Notes under the pieces: model-generated
What the model was told of the DNA's origin: nothing
The model's input: the letters and a program-made list of their open reading frames with translations, nothing else
The model's database searches: none
Origin: JALZUV01 sp963837025
Lineage (GTDB): Bacteria; Pseudomonadota; Alphaproteobacteria; Rickettsiales; JALZUV01
Length of the DNA: 64,000 nt
Assembly: GCA_963837025.1 (NCBI GenBank)
Contig: CAWILT010000002.1
Location: 372,001 to 436,000 of the forward strand
Reading direction: 5' to 3'
Made by a program: the position numbers and the translations under genes
In this document: piece after piece, positions 1-8,579 of the stretch
How positions within the stretch are numbered: the first letter of the stretch is position 1
Layout of the letters: every line of letters starts with the position of its first letter

Positions 1-465
1 GAAGATTATTCCGTGACTCTAGCTACAAAAATTGCGAAGGCAGAAGGGCAAGAGGCGGCAAAAACCGTTGATATTAAGGCAGATTATATTCAATTTCCTA
101 GTGCAGGAGGTATTCAATTTAAACTAGAGTCATTGGCACAAAGCGCAGGCTTAACACGCACTACACGCTCTTACAAAAATGATACCTCTATCGCGTTATA
201 CGTTCAGCCCGAAACTCAGCATTATGCTTTTGCAAAAAGCGACAATGGCAAAATGTTCTATATTGATACGGAAGAAGATTACGGCACGAAGCGCACTGCG
301 ATTAACGCCAATCATCAACATATTTCCAATCAAACATTACGCATTCATACGGATGATATTCCAAAAATTCTATCGATAATTAAGCAGCTTTATAAAGACC
401 TAAGTCCGCGAGTGCAGGGTGGTGAGGATAAGCAGCTTGAGGCGAACCCAAGCACGCATCGTTAA
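1..465 (+). CDS. Hypothetical protein, probably 5'-truncated by the window edge
   Basis: I do not recognise this protein. A GTG codon at 13 could serve as start (150 residues), but the same frame is open to base 1, so the gene probably begins outside the window. The visible part is soluble, with no signal peptide or membrane segment. It is lysine- and threonine-rich at the N-terminus, has a mixed alpha/beta middle rich in Tyr, Asn and His, and a polar tail. Its stop overlaps the stop of the convergent pccA gene by 4 bp, so no terminator separates them. Real coding is supported by the uninterrupted frame and ordinary amino-acid composition only; no function can be given. Confidence 0.6.
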   Translation, partial: EDYSVTLATKIAKAEGQEAAKTVDIKADYIQFPSAGGIQFKLESLAQSAGLTRTTRSYKNDTSIALYVQPETQHYAFAKSDNGKMFYIDTEEDYGTKRTAINANHQHISNQTLRIHTDDIPKILSIIKQLYKDLSPRVQGGEDKQLEANPSTHR

Positions 466-2453
466 TTCTTATCCATAAACGTAATCATCACCTGTTCGGC
501 TTGCACCGATTCATTCTCAGACACTAAAATTTCTTTAATGACTACATCGCGCTCAGCATGAATCACGTTTTCCATCTTCATGGCTTCGATTACAATGAGG
601 TCTTGTCCGGCTTTAACTTCTTCACCCTCACTTACAGGAATAGAAAGCACTAATCCTGCGATGGGTGCAACCAGTTCGTTCTCATTTTCGGAGCTGGAAA
701 CTTCGGGCATATATTTTGCCAATTCAGCAACGCGGCTGGTATGTACGCTCACTACCGCTTCTGCGCCTGCATGAATTAAGCGATAGCCATCCGATCGGTA
801 ACGCAAATGCACACTCACCGGCTCGCCATTGATGCTGCCTTGGAATAAGCGATTACCCAACTCATACGAGCTGCGCACCACAATATGTTCATTTTGCAAG
901 GCTATATCATAGCCAAATTCTTTTTCCTTTACCCGAACCGAGAATTGCTTGCCGCCAATGCTGACCACCCAGCTTGAACCTAAATAGCGCGCGCGGCCAT
1001 CAATTTGCTGCGTGGTTTTGGCTGCACGCTTATTATGCTCCAAATATAAATAAACCGCCGAGCCGATAAAGATGCGCGTATGATGATCGTTAATTTCAGC
1101 GCCGGAAAATCCTTCAGGATATTCCTGCTCAATAAAATTGGTGGAAATATCACCGCTGCGGAAACGCGCATGGCTATAAACCGCCTGCATAAAGCCCATA
1201 TTAGTAGTCACACCATGAATTACATAGGCGCCTAACGCCTTTTGCATGGCATCAATCGCTTTATCGCGCGTGGATGCGTGGGTGCAAACCTTGGCAATCA
1301 TCGGGTCGTAATACATGCTGACTTCGCCGCCCTCATACACGCCTGAATCCACAATCACACGGCTGCCTTCAGGCTCTTTATAGCGCGTAACACGGCCTGT
1401 TGAGGGTAAAAATCCGCGTTTAGGGTCTTCCGCATAAACGCGGCTTTCAAATGCCCAGCCATGTAATTTCACATCTTTTTGCTTCAACGATAATGTTTCG
1501 CCTGCTGCGATGCGAATCATCTGTTCAACCAAATCAATATTGGTGATTAATTCGGTAACGCGATGCTCAACCTGTAAGCGCGTATTCATTTCTAAAAAGG
1601 CAAAGGTGCCATCAGGCGCGACGATATATTCAACCGTTCCGGCGCTACAATAATCTACCGCTTTAGCCAGTGCTACCGATTGGTCTTGCATGGTTTTACG
1701 CAATTCTTCGGATAGAAAACTACTTGGCGCCTCTTCAATAATCTTTTGATGACGGCGTTGGATTGAGCATTCGCGCTCACCCAATGCAATGCAATTGCCG
1801 TGCTTATCAGCCAGCACTTGAATTTCAATATGGCGGGGGTTTTCAAAGAATTTCTCAATGAACACGCGGCTATCCGAAAAACTCGATTGCGCTTCAGACG
1901 CGGCATATTTCAAACCATCCACCAGTTCTTTATCGTTGCGCGCCACGCGCATGCCCTTGCCACCGCCGCCCGCTGCGGCTTTAATCATTACGGGGAAGCC
2001 AATTTTCTTTACGATTGCTTTGGCTTCATCCAGCGTTTGAATTTCACCCTCTGAGCCGGGCACGGTACTAACGCCTGCTTGTTTAGCCAGTTTTTTAGAT
2101 TCAATTTTATCGCCCATCACTTTAATCGCATGGGCTTCAGGGCCAATAAATACCGCACCGGCTTTTTTCACCGCTGTACTGAAGTCGCAATTTTCAGATA
2201 AAAAACCATATCCAGGATGCACCGCATCCGCACCGGTTTTTTCAATCGCGCGCACAAGGGCGGGCACATTCAAATAACTTTGGGTTGAAGGCGCTGGGCC
2301 AAGATATACGGCCTCATCAGCCTTTTTAACATGAAGCGCATTGCTATCCGCTTCGGAATAGACAGCGACAGTTTTGATACCCATCTTTTTACAGGTATCC
2401 ATAATGCGCACGGCAATTTCGCCACGGTTGGCGATAAGAATCTTTTTAAACAT
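462..2453 (-). CDS. pccA: Propionyl-CoA carboxylase, biotin-containing alpha chain
   Basis: This is the biotin carboxylase / biotin carrier subunit of an acyl-CoA carboxylase, which carboxylates enzyme-bound biotin with ATP and bicarbonate for transfer to propionyl-CoA. The N-terminus is the classic biotin carboxylase start (KKILIANRGEIAVRI), followed by the ATP-grasp glycine loop AAAGGGGKGMRV near residue 165 and the EMNTRLQVEH active-site motif near 290. A PCC-type BT linker domain fills roughly 500-590, and the carrier lysine lies in EAMKMEN near the C-terminus. The length of 663 residues is normal for PccA. I chose ATG 2453 because an upstream in-frame ATG at 2492 adds 13 residues not seen in the family. 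The beta subunit is not in the window. MccA is less likely because of the BT-domain sequence. Confidence 0.93.
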   Translation of the reverse strand: MFKKILIANRGEIAVRIMDTCKKMGIKTVAVYSEADSNALHVKKADEAVYLGPAPSTQSYLNVPALVRAIEKTGADAVHPGYGFLSENCDFSTAVKKAGAVFIGPEAHAIKVMGDKIESKKLAKQAGVSTVPGSEGEIQTLDEAKAIVKKIGFPVMIKAAAGGGGKGMRVARNDKELVDGLKYAASEAQSSFSDSRVFIEKFFENPRHIEIQVLADKHGNCIALGERECSIQRRHQKIIEEAPSSFLSEELRKTMQDQSVALAKAVDYCSAGTVEYIVAPDGTFAFLEMNTRLQVEHRVTELITNIDLVEQMIRIAAGETLSLKQKDVKLHGWAFESRVYAEDPKRGFLPSTGRVTRYKEPEGSRVIVDSGVYEGGEVSMYYDPMIAKVCTHASTRDKAIDAMQKALGAYVIHGVTTNMGFMQAVYSHARFRSGDISTNFIEQEYPEGFSGAEINDHHTRIFIGSAVYLYLEHNKRAAKTTQQIDGRARYLGSSWVVSIGGKQFSVRVKEKEFGYDIALQNEHIVVRSSYELGNRLFQGSINGEPVSVHLRYRSDGYRLIHAGAEAVVSVHTSRVAELAKYMPEVSSSENENELVAPIAGLVLSIPVSEGEEVKAGQDLIVIEAMKMENVIHAERDVVIKEILVSENESVQAEQVMITFMDKN

Positions 2454-2534
2454 AAGGGGCTTTATAGTGCGCTGTGCATCACAGCGCAACAATTACGATG
2501 AAGCTGTTATAATTTAACTTCCAAAAAGCACAAA

Positions 2535-2560
2535 GGGCAGGGAACTTCCGTTCCCCACCC
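2535..2560 (-). terminator. Hairpin terminator downstream of the secreted-protein gene
   Basis: A GC-rich inverted repeat (GGGCAGGGAAC / GTTCCCCACCC, with one mismatched position) closes a TTCC loop. Read on the minus strand it lies about 25 bp after the stop at 2584 and is followed by TTTGTGCTTTTT. This fits an intrinsic terminator for the secreted-protein gene and isolates it from pccA. Confidence 0.6.
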
Positions 2561-2583
2561 TAAGGCAGTCTTACTAGCTAACC

Positions 2584-2973
2584 TTACCCACGAAAGACAA
2601 TGTTTGCCTCCTTTAGGTAGCTTTTGCTACACTCTTCATAAGTACAAGCGCCTACGCGAGCGTGCTTTGAATCACCTGGTCTCCAATGCACGTCAAATTG
2701 TACATCGGGAGTGGTGACTCTCGCCCAGTATTCCTTATTGCCATACTCGTCTATAACGATGGCAAAAGGTAGTGGGCGTCCATCTACTAGGATGGGTGAG
2801 CGTTTTGGCCCTTTACCACGATCAGAATCAACCGCGATTTTGGTGCCGTTAGGCCCTGTGTCCCAGCCGCGTTCGAATTTTGCTTGGGCATTATACTCGA
2901 AAACGAGTTGTGCCGAAGCGGTGGTGGTGAGCAACAAGAATGCGCTGAAAAGCGCGAATACTAAAACCTTCAT
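2584..2973 (-). CDS. Small secreted protein of unknown function
   Basis: The protein is unrecognised, 129 residues from the ATG at 2973. I preferred this start over the one at 3003 because it places a standard signal peptide at the N-terminus: a lysine, a hydrophobic stretch (VLVFALFSAFLLL) and a cleavable TTTASA/Q site around residue 20. The mature part of about 110 residues is basic and aromatic, with two cysteines in GACTYEEC that could form one disulfide, and it contains several glycine/proline turns. It is flanked by its own hairpin terminator and by an upstream gap of about 190 bp, so it is probably monocistronic. Its more GC-balanced codon use resembles the other secreted genes of the window (21.4-23.2 kb, 43 kb). 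Confidence 0.7.
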   Translation of the reverse strand: MKVLVFALFSAFLLLTTTASAQLVFEYNAQAKFERGWDTGPNGTKIAVDSDRGKGPKRSPILVDGRPLPFAIVIDEYGNKEYWARVTTPDVQFDVHWRPGDSKHARVGACTYEECSKSYLKEANIVFRG

Positions 2974-3160
2974 AATATGAGGGTTGCGTGATGCACTCAA
3001 CAAAGCTTATCCATCGCTTGCGCAATAAAAGAGACTCAGTTGAGTGAACACCACAGATTAAAAAATTTGGTGAAAAATGAGCTTTCATTCTAACATTTTA
3101 CGCAAAAACCTGTGTTAAGTTTGCGTGACATTTTACCTCTGTGCCTTTACGCTTGCATCT

Positions 3161-3544
3161 ATGTTCATTGGCACAATTTTACCCATAGCCGCAGGCGGTG
3201 CAATCGGTGCTGTGGCACGCTTTGCGGTGGCGCAGTGGTTGGTGCGCACCAGTGCTAATGGTTTACCAATCGGCACGTTAGCGGTAAATATTATTGGCTC
3301 ATTTCTGATTGGCCTGTATTTGGGCTATATCATGCAAGATGGGCATCAAGCCTCGCCCGCCATGCAGTTTTTCGTCGTTACGGGGGTGCTAGGCGGATTT
3401 ACCACCTTTTCAACATTCTCATTTGAAACGATTCAGCTTTTACAGCGCGGCGAGGCGGCAACGGCGCTCAGCTATATTATATTATCACTCATCGCTTCGC
3501 TTGGTGCTTGTGCCTTGGCCATTTGGCTTGTAAAAGCATTTTAG
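3161..3544 (+). CDS. crcB: Fluoride ion channel CrcB/FluC
   Basis: This is a four-helix dual-topology membrane protein that exports fluoride as a homodimer. The 127 residues carry the family hallmarks: GGAIGAVARF in helix 1, GTLAVNIIGSFLIG in helix 2, and the GFTTFSTFSFET segment that lines the pore and holds the central sodium site. ATG 3161 is chosen because family members begin a few residues before the first helix; an in-frame GTG at 3125 would add 12 unsupported residues. Seven bases separate its stop from the next gene, so it probably shares a transcript with the pseudouridine synthase and ATP12 genes. I saw no convincing fluoride riboswitch upstream. Confidence 0.92.
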   Translation: MFIGTILPIAAGGAIGAVARFAVAQWLVRTSANGLPIGTLAVNIIGSFLIGLYLGYIMQDGHQASPAMQFFVVTGVLGGFTTFSTFSFETIQLLQRGEAATALSYIILSLIASLGACALAIWLVKAF

Positions 3545-3550
3545 AAAATT

Positions 3551-4498
3551 ATGCAAGAATCTCCCGTATTTGGCTCTGATGATGGAATTCGTTTAGACCG
3601 TTGGTTTCAGCGGCACTTTCCGCATATTAACCATATTGAGCTGCAAAAACTACTGCGCAAAAAGCTGGTGCGTGTTGATGGTCGCCGCGCTGAGGCCAGT
3701 CAAAAAGTGCGCCAAGGCCAGCTTATCAAGCATCCAGATTTTCCGGATGTGCCCGAAGGCTATATCAAGCAAAAACCGCTCATCAAACCCGATTGGCTTG
3801 ATGACTCAGTGCTCTACACCGATAGTCATATCATCATTATTAACAAGCCTTCAGGCCTGCCTACCCAAGGTGGCAGCAAACAAACCACCCATCTAGATAG
3901 GCTATTGCCTTTGCTGCAAGGCGATGCGCCTGAATGTCCCAAATTAGTGCATCGGCTTGATAAAGATACCAGCGGCGTGCTGGTATTAGCACGCAATGCC
4001 AAGGCTGCCGATATAATGATGAAAGCTTTTGCCGCGCGCGAAATTCACAAATTCTATTGGGCGCTTTGCGTTGGCGTTCCACCGTTGCATAAAGGTGAAA
4101 TTGAAGGCGAATTGAAAGCACCCATCGGCAAACGCGTCTATGGTGGCGAAGAGAAAATGGCCGTCACCAAAGATGGCAAGCCAGCCCACACCACCTATTT
4201 GGTGATGGAACGTTTGGCGCAAAAGCTCAGTCTAGTTGAGTTATCGCCACTTACAGGGCGCAAACATCAACTACGTGTGCACATGGCCTATTTAGAATGT
4301 CCTATATTGGGCGATGGCAAATATGGGGGCGATCGCGCCTTTCCCGAAGGCATGCAACTGCCACGCAAAATGCATCTGCATGCCCGAAAAATTGTGATTC
4401 CTAAAGAATGCTTCGGGAAAGAAATTGTGGTTTCTGCCCCATTGCCGCCTCATTTTGAAGAGAGTTTTGAGCGGCTTGATATTAAGGCACCTCAATAA
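3551..4498 (+). CDS. rluC: RluA-family 23S rRNA pseudouridine synthase, RluC-like
   Basis: This enzyme isomerises specific uridines of 23S rRNA to pseudouridine. An N-terminal S4 RNA-binding domain covers about residues 14-75. The catalytic domain contains HRLDKDTSGVLVLAR near residue 135, whose aspartate is the family nucleophile, and LTGRKHQLRVHMAYL near 235, the conserved motif for binding the flipped base. The length of 315 residues and the S4-plus-catalytic architecture fit RluC/RluD. The assignment to RluC rather than RluD is by overall resemblance only. It follows crcB by 6 bp and precedes the ATP12 gene by 11 bp, implying co-transcription. Confidence 0.88.
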   Translation: MQESPVFGSDDGIRLDRWFQRHFPHINHIELQKLLRKKLVRVDGRRAEASQKVRQGQLIKHPDFPDVPEGYIKQKPLIKPDWLDDSVLYTDSHIIIINKPSGLPTQGGSKQTTHLDRLLPLLQGDAPECPKLVHRLDKDTSGVLVLARNAKAADIMMKAFAAREIHKFYWALCVGVPPLHKGEIEGELKAPIGKRVYGGEEKMAVTKDGKPAHTTYLVMERLAQKLSLVELSPLTGRKHQLRVHMAYLECPILGDGKYGGDRAFPEGMQLPRKMHLHARKIVIPKECFGKEIVVSAPLPPHFEESFERLDIKAPQ

Positions 4499-4509
4499 GC
4501 GTTATCGCC

Positions 4510-5187
4510 ATGAAAAAGTTTTTTGAACTCGCCACCATAGACGACGATCTTTCTGTTTTGCTTGATGGAAAGCCCCTTACTAGCCCCGCTAAAAATAAAC
4601 TCATTTTGCCCAATGCAGCACTCGCCCAAGCCGTGGCCGATGAATGGAATGCACAAGGCGAAACCATTGATAAGAATGCTTTGCCTCTAACTGGCATGGC
4701 ATCGCTGGCAATTGATATTGCCGCCCCACGCCGCAATGAATTATTGGTAGAGTTGCTAGAATATGGCGAAACTGACCTGATGTTCTATCACGCGCTGGAT
4801 GAAGATTTATCGCATACCCAACGCACGCAATGGCAGCCTTGGCTGAACCATGCACAAGTTGAATTTCAATCACGCTATGAAGTCACAAACAGCATTCTGC
4901 CTATAAAGCAATCGCCTGATAATCAGGCCAAGCATTTACAAAAATTAGAAACTTTAAACGCATGGCAGTTAGCATTATTAGCTGCGGTGGTAAAACCCAC
5001 TACCTCGCTGCTTTTAAGCTGGTTTTTCGTGCACCATAAAATAGATGCTGAGAAAATTTATACCCTCTCGCATTTAGAAGAAACGCACAATGCCAAAAAA
5101 TGGGGCCATGATGCAGAAATAAAACAGAAAGAAAAAATGATTTTGAATGATCTTAAGGTGAGTCAACACTGGCGCTCATTGCTCTAA
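4510..5187 (+). CDS. ATP12-family F1F0-ATPase assembly chaperone
   Basis: ATP12 proteins bind the alpha subunit of the F1 ATP synthase during assembly; the family is confined to mitochondria and Alphaproteobacteria, which makes this gene a useful taxonomic pointer. The 225 residues show the family pattern: a short N-terminal beta region with LLDGKPLTSPAKN, then ALAQAVADEWNAQGETID near residue 40 and LPLTGMASLAIDI near 60. A helical C-terminal domain follows, with WFFVHHKID and an EEKW-like acidic/Trp stretch. The ATG at 4510 gives the expected N-terminus. The gene is third in a tight crcB-rluC-ATP12 run. Confidence 0.88.
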   Translation: MKKFFELATIDDDLSVLLDGKPLTSPAKNKLILPNAALAQAVADEWNAQGETIDKNALPLTGMASLAIDIAAPRRNELLVELLEYGETDLMFYHALDEDLSHTQRTQWQPWLNHAQVEFQSRYEVTNSILPIKQSPDNQAKHLQKLETLNAWQLALLAAVVKPTTSLLLSWFFVHHKIDAEKIYTLSHLEETHNAKKWGHDAEIKQKEKMILNDLKVSQHWRSLL

Positions 5188-5204
5188 TCTGCTATAGTAA
5201 ATGT

Positions 5205-5393
5205 ATGAATAATACATATACTACCCCCATTACTTCCTCTGAAAATCTGGAGCCATTTTATGTCACTATCGGCAATATGCTTTACGGTACACGCGCGAAA
5301 ACTAACCGCACACTTATGATTATGATGGTAAGTGTTATCGGCATCAAATTGCTTGATATGTTTGTAAGCACGTTTAATCAATGCAGCTTATAA
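5205..5393 (+). CDS. Possible small membrane protein (62 residues)
   Basis: This small open frame begins 17 bp after the ATP12 stop and ends just before the convergent glycosyltransferase. The product would have a polar N-terminal half and one hydrophobic helix near the C-terminus (LMIMMVSVIGIKLLDMFV). I recognise no family and see no strong ribosome binding site. It may be a real single-pass protein at the end of the operon or a chance frame in a 210-bp gap. Confidence 0.35.
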   Translation: MNNTYTTPITSSENLEPFYVTIGNMLYGTRAKTNRTLMIMMVSVIGIKLLDMFVSTFNQCSL

Positions 5394-5399
5394 ACAAGA

Positions 5400-6224
5400 T
5401 TAATTGTTACTCATAAATCCTTGCAGTATCGCCTGAATTTTAGATATTTTCTGTTTTTCAAATATCAATATACAGAGCACTTCACGCTGTGCACGTAAAA
5501 TATCAAACCACACAAACCCAGCATCCTCGCGATAATATTTTTTCCATATTTGTTTACGATTACGAAAGGATTCTTTGCGCATAGCAGGTGAATCTTGGCT
5601 TAAAACAAACGTTATGCCGAATAAAGTTCGTATTATTTCAGTTTTTGACGGGTTTAAAATCGCATCGCGAACCGCCACTACATCAAATCCCGATTTACGT
5701 GCTCGTAAACAAAAATCTACTTCATAAAAAAGGTTTTTAAAATCCTTTTTAAATAAACCAATATGGTCAAACATCTCCATGGGAATAAGGCAGCCTAAAC
5801 GGTCCACATGTGTTAAATTTTGCAAAATTGAGGTGTTAGCATTAAAGCCAACCCGTTGATAATTTGCGCTTTGCGGCTTTGACGTAATATAAGGTAAAGA
5901 TTGTTTAGAGTGAGAATAAATATTGGCTGCAATCACGGCAGGCTGTTTTTGATTCGTCTTACGCAGCTTTTTTTCCGCTGCCAGTAATCGTGCTACCAAA
6001 TCGGGGGCTGCAATTGCACTGTCATTGCATAATAAAACATAATCACATGCCATTGACCGCGCTTTTTCAATGGCCTTATTCAGCTCAGCAGCATGATGAG
6101 TGGATTTTTTATTAACCTCAATTACAAAATCAACCTGTGCGCGAATGGCTTCCAATGTCTTTGACGATTCATCAAACAGTTCAAAATGGCTTACAACCGC
6201 CGCAATCTTAGATTTTGTCATCAT
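5400..6224 (-). CDS. Family 2 glycosyltransferase
   Basis: This cytoplasmic GT-A fold enzyme transfers a sugar from a nucleotide donor to an envelope polysaccharide or similar acceptor; the substrates cannot be told. The N-terminal nucleotide-binding strand-helix unit (SKIAAVVSHFE) is followed by VLLCNDSAIAAPDLVARLL around residues 60-80. This has an NDS in the place of the usual DxD-type acidic motif. The GLFKKDFKNLFYEVDFCLRA stretch near residue 175 matches the acceptor-side ED-x-C-R motif of rhamnosyltransferase-like GT2 proteins. There is no membrane helix. The 274-residue length is normal. It stands alone on the minus strand between two plus-strand genes, with no other polysaccharide genes nearby. 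Confidence 0.75.
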   Translation of the reverse strand: MMTKSKIAAVVSHFELFDESSKTLEAIRAQVDFVIEVNKKSTHHAAELNKAIEKARSMACDYVLLCNDSAIAAPDLVARLLAAEKKLRKTNQKQPAVIAANIYSHSKQSLPYITSKPQSANYQRVGFNANTSILQNLTHVDRLGCLIPMEMFDHIGLFKKDFKNLFYEVDFCLRARKSGFDVVAVRDAILNPSKTEIIRTLFGITFVLSQDSPAMRKESFRNRKQIWKKYYREDAGFVWFDILRAQREVLCILIFEKQKISKIQAILQGFMSNN

Positions 6225-6254
6225 ATTGTAATAGAGTTTCGGTATAGTTGCAGC

Positions 6255-6878
6255 ATGAGTAATAATATCAAGCAGATTTATGACTATGATGATCTATCAG
6301 ATGATAAGCTGATAGAGCAGGCGCATATTACCAGCAGTCAAGTGCCAAAACCAAAGTTAAATGCAATGCATGCATTGAAAAACTTTGTTATTAGTGCCAC
6401 GGCTATTGGTTTTGGAGTAGCCAGTACGGTGGGATTTTGGCTTAATATGCGTAATCCTTCCGAAGATAAAGGTTTCACTTCTAAACTCAGCGAATTTATC
6501 AATATCATTGGAAAAAAAGATGAACGTCAGGCTTTTGAAGACCAAAATCCTAAGTTTAAGCGTGTGCTTTATTTAAGCACCAAAGTTTTTGCCGCTGTAA
6601 CGGCGTTATCAATACCCGTAGTCGCCTATTTTCAACGATCAGAGCAAGCCGAAGATAACGCCACCAAGTATCTTTATGCCAAAGATGAGCTTTTTCGGCG
6701 AGGCTATATGCTAAATACGGAAGGTGAATATATAAAAATGGAAACGAGCCAGAAAATTCGCGAACAACAAAAAGATCTTACGCACCGTGTTATTGAGCTG
6801 GAAAATAAGCTTTCTTTCCGTGAAAAAGAGTTAGCCAAGTCGCAGGTTGAGCCTTCACAATCAGCGCTCATACATTAG
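6255..6878 (+). CDS. Membrane protein with C-terminal coiled coil, unknown function
   Basis: The family is not recognised. From ATG 6255 the protein has 207 residues: a polar, acidic N-terminus, a hydrophobic segment (FVISATAIGFGVASTVGFWL) near residue 45, a second (VFAAVTALSIPVVAYF) near 105, and a lysine/glutamate-rich heptad region from about 150 to 195 that looks like a coiled coil. Two membrane passes would put both ends on the same side, probably the cytoplasm. The start at 6255 rather than 6186 is chosen because the upstream extension overlaps the divergent glycosyltransferase and looks non-coding. It precedes queH by about 40 bp and may be co-transcribed with it. Confidence 0.65.
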   Translation: MSNNIKQIYDYDDLSDDKLIEQAHITSSQVPKPKLNAMHALKNFVISATAIGFGVASTVGFWLNMRNPSEDKGFTSKLSEFINIIGKKDERQAFEDQNPKFKRVLYLSTKVFAAVTALSIPVVAYFQRSEQAEDNATKYLYAKDELFRRGYMLNTEGEYIKMETSQKIREQQKDLTHRVIELENKLSFREKELAKSQVEPSQSALIH

Positions 6879-6921
6879 CCACAAAACTTGACTTTATAAT
6901 CAATTCTATTCAAAAAGATGC

Positions 6922-7590
6922 ATGGCAAAACTACGCGAAGAATTTGCAGTGCCGCATGGCGAAAAAAAGGTGCTTTTGCATAGTTGTTGTGCACCTTGTT
7001 CAGGGCCACTAATTGAGAAAATGCATGAGTCGGGGCTTGAGCTAACCATCTTTTTCTACAATCCCAACATTCATCCTAAAAAGGAATATGAAATTCGCAA
7101 AAACGAAAATATTCGTTATGCGCAAAAATTAGGCATTCCATTTATTGATGCCGATTATGATGTTCAAGATTGGTTTGCACGCGCCAAAGGAATGGAAAAA
7201 GAGCCTGAAAAGGGTATTCGCTGCACCATGTGTTTTGATATGCGATTTATTCGTACCGCGCTTTATGCGCATGAGCACGGCTATAAAGTAATGACTAGCA
7301 GTTTAGGTATTTCGCGCTGGAAAGATATGAATCAAATTAATGATTCTGGCGTACGTTCAGCCTCTCCCTATGAGGATGTCACCTATTGGACATTCAACTG
7401 GCGACAAGATGGCGGCGGCGCGCGTATGTATGATTTGGCCAAAGAAGAAGAATTTTACGCCCAACAATATTGCGGGTGCATCTATTCACTACGCGATACG
7501 AATAATTGGCGCGAAAAAAATAATCGCGAAAAAATCGCCATTGGCGAAACATGGTATGAACAGAAAATCGAACAGGCACACACCGAATGA
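6922..7590 (+). CDS. queH: Epoxyqueuosine reductase QueH
   Basis: QueH catalyses the last step of queuosine synthesis in tRNA, reducing epoxyqueuosine to queuosine with iron-sulfur chemistry; it replaces the cobalamin enzyme QueG. The 222 residues carry all expected cysteines: HSCCAPCSG near residue 22, GIRCTMCF near 97 and QYCGCIYS near 175. The middle region VMTSSLGISRWKDMNQIN is also typical of the family (formerly DUF208). The ATG at 6922 gives a normal N-terminus. Its stop overlaps the mltG start by 4 bp, so the two are translationally coupled. Confidence 0.9.
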   Translation: MAKLREEFAVPHGEKKVLLHSCCAPCSGPLIEKMHESGLELTIFFYNPNIHPKKEYEIRKNENIRYAQKLGIPFIDADYDVQDWFARAKGMEKEPEKGIRCTMCFDMRFIRTALYAHEHGYKVMTSSLGISRWKDMNQINDSGVRSASPYEDVTYWTFNWRQDGGGARMYDLAKEEEFYAQQYCGCIYSLRDTNNWREKNNREKIAIGETWYEQKIEQAHTE

Positions 7591-8579
7591 AAAAGCTGCT
7601 TTTGACGCTTATTGCAGTTGCGTTTTTGGCGGCATTAAGCGCATTATTTTGGTTTACCCAAATATACCCGAATACGCCAAGCCAAACGGTTACAGAAATT
7701 GAATTAAAAATTGAACGCGGCAGTAGCGGCAAACAAATTGCCCAAAATTTAGCCTCAAACCAACTGGTTTTACATCCGCACCTATTTCAAATTTATGCAA
7801 CTATTTCCGGAAAAGCATCAAAGTTTCAAGCGGGCGAATATGCTTTTGCACCTGCCATTACACCGGATCAAATTATTCACAAACTTAGTAAAGGTGATAT
7901 CATCCTGCGACAGGTCACCATACCGGAAGGTAAAACCGTTGCTGAAATTATAGATATTTTAAATGCTGCACCAGAACTGCAGGGCGAGGTAGAAATTCAA
8001 CCCAAAGAGGGCACTTTATTGCCCAATACTTACCGATTTACAAAGGGCGAAACCCGACAATCCATCATCAACCGTATGGTAGAAAGTCATGAAGATTTAA
8101 TGGAATCGCTATGGCCAACTCGTCAACAAAGATTGCCATTTTCAACTCCATTCCAAGCGGTAACCTTAGCTTCTATTGTTGAGAAGGAAACTGGTCTGCC
8201 GCAAGAGCGCAACCATGTGGCTGGGCTTTATATAAATCGGCTGCATCAAGGCATGCTTTTACAGGCAGATCCAACCGTTTCTTATGGTATTCACGGTGGG
8301 CAATCAGGGGTGCGTGCCCTCACTTACCGTGATTTGAAACGGCCCAATCCTTACAATACTTATTTAAATACCGGCTTGCCGCCTGGTCCCATTTGCAACC
8401 CGGGCAAGGAATCAATTATGGCAGTGCTAAACCCTAAAAAAACGAATGATCTCTTTATGGTTGCAACTGGCACGGGCGGACATTATTTTGCACAAACCAA
8501 TGCTCAACATTCGCAAAATGTAGAACGGTATCGCGCATGGCAAAAGCAACAAGCAGCGGGTAAATTGAAACGTGATTAA
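7587..8579 (+). CDS. mltG: Endolytic murein transglycosylase MltG
   Basis: MltG is a membrane-anchored lytic transglycosylase that cuts nascent glycan strands and so sets their length. The N-terminus is a single membrane anchor (LLLTLIAVAFLAALSALFWF). A LysM-like stretch (LKIERGSSGKQIAQNL) follows. The catalytic domain has SIVEKETGLPQER near residue 197, containing the catalytic glutamate, then YINRLHQGMLLQADPTVSYG and the GPICNPGKESI motif. The 330-residue length is standard. It is coupled to queH at its start, and its stop overlaps the stop of the convergent ABC ATPase gene by 4 bp. Confidence 0.93.
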   Translation: MKKLLLTLIAVAFLAALSALFWFTQIYPNTPSQTVTEIELKIERGSSGKQIAQNLASNQLVLHPHLFQIYATISGKASKFQAGEYAFAPAITPDQIIHKLSKGDIILRQVTIPEGKTVAEIIDILNAAPELQGEVEIQPKEGTLLPNTYRFTKGETRQSIINRMVESHEDLMESLWPTRQQRLPFSTPFQAVTLASIVEKETGLPQERNHVAGLYINRLHQGMLLQADPTVSYGIHGGQSGVRALTYRDLKRPNPYNTYLNTGLPPGPICNPGKESIMAVLNPKKTNDLFMVATGTGGHYFAQTNAQHSQNVERYRAWQKQQAAGKLKRD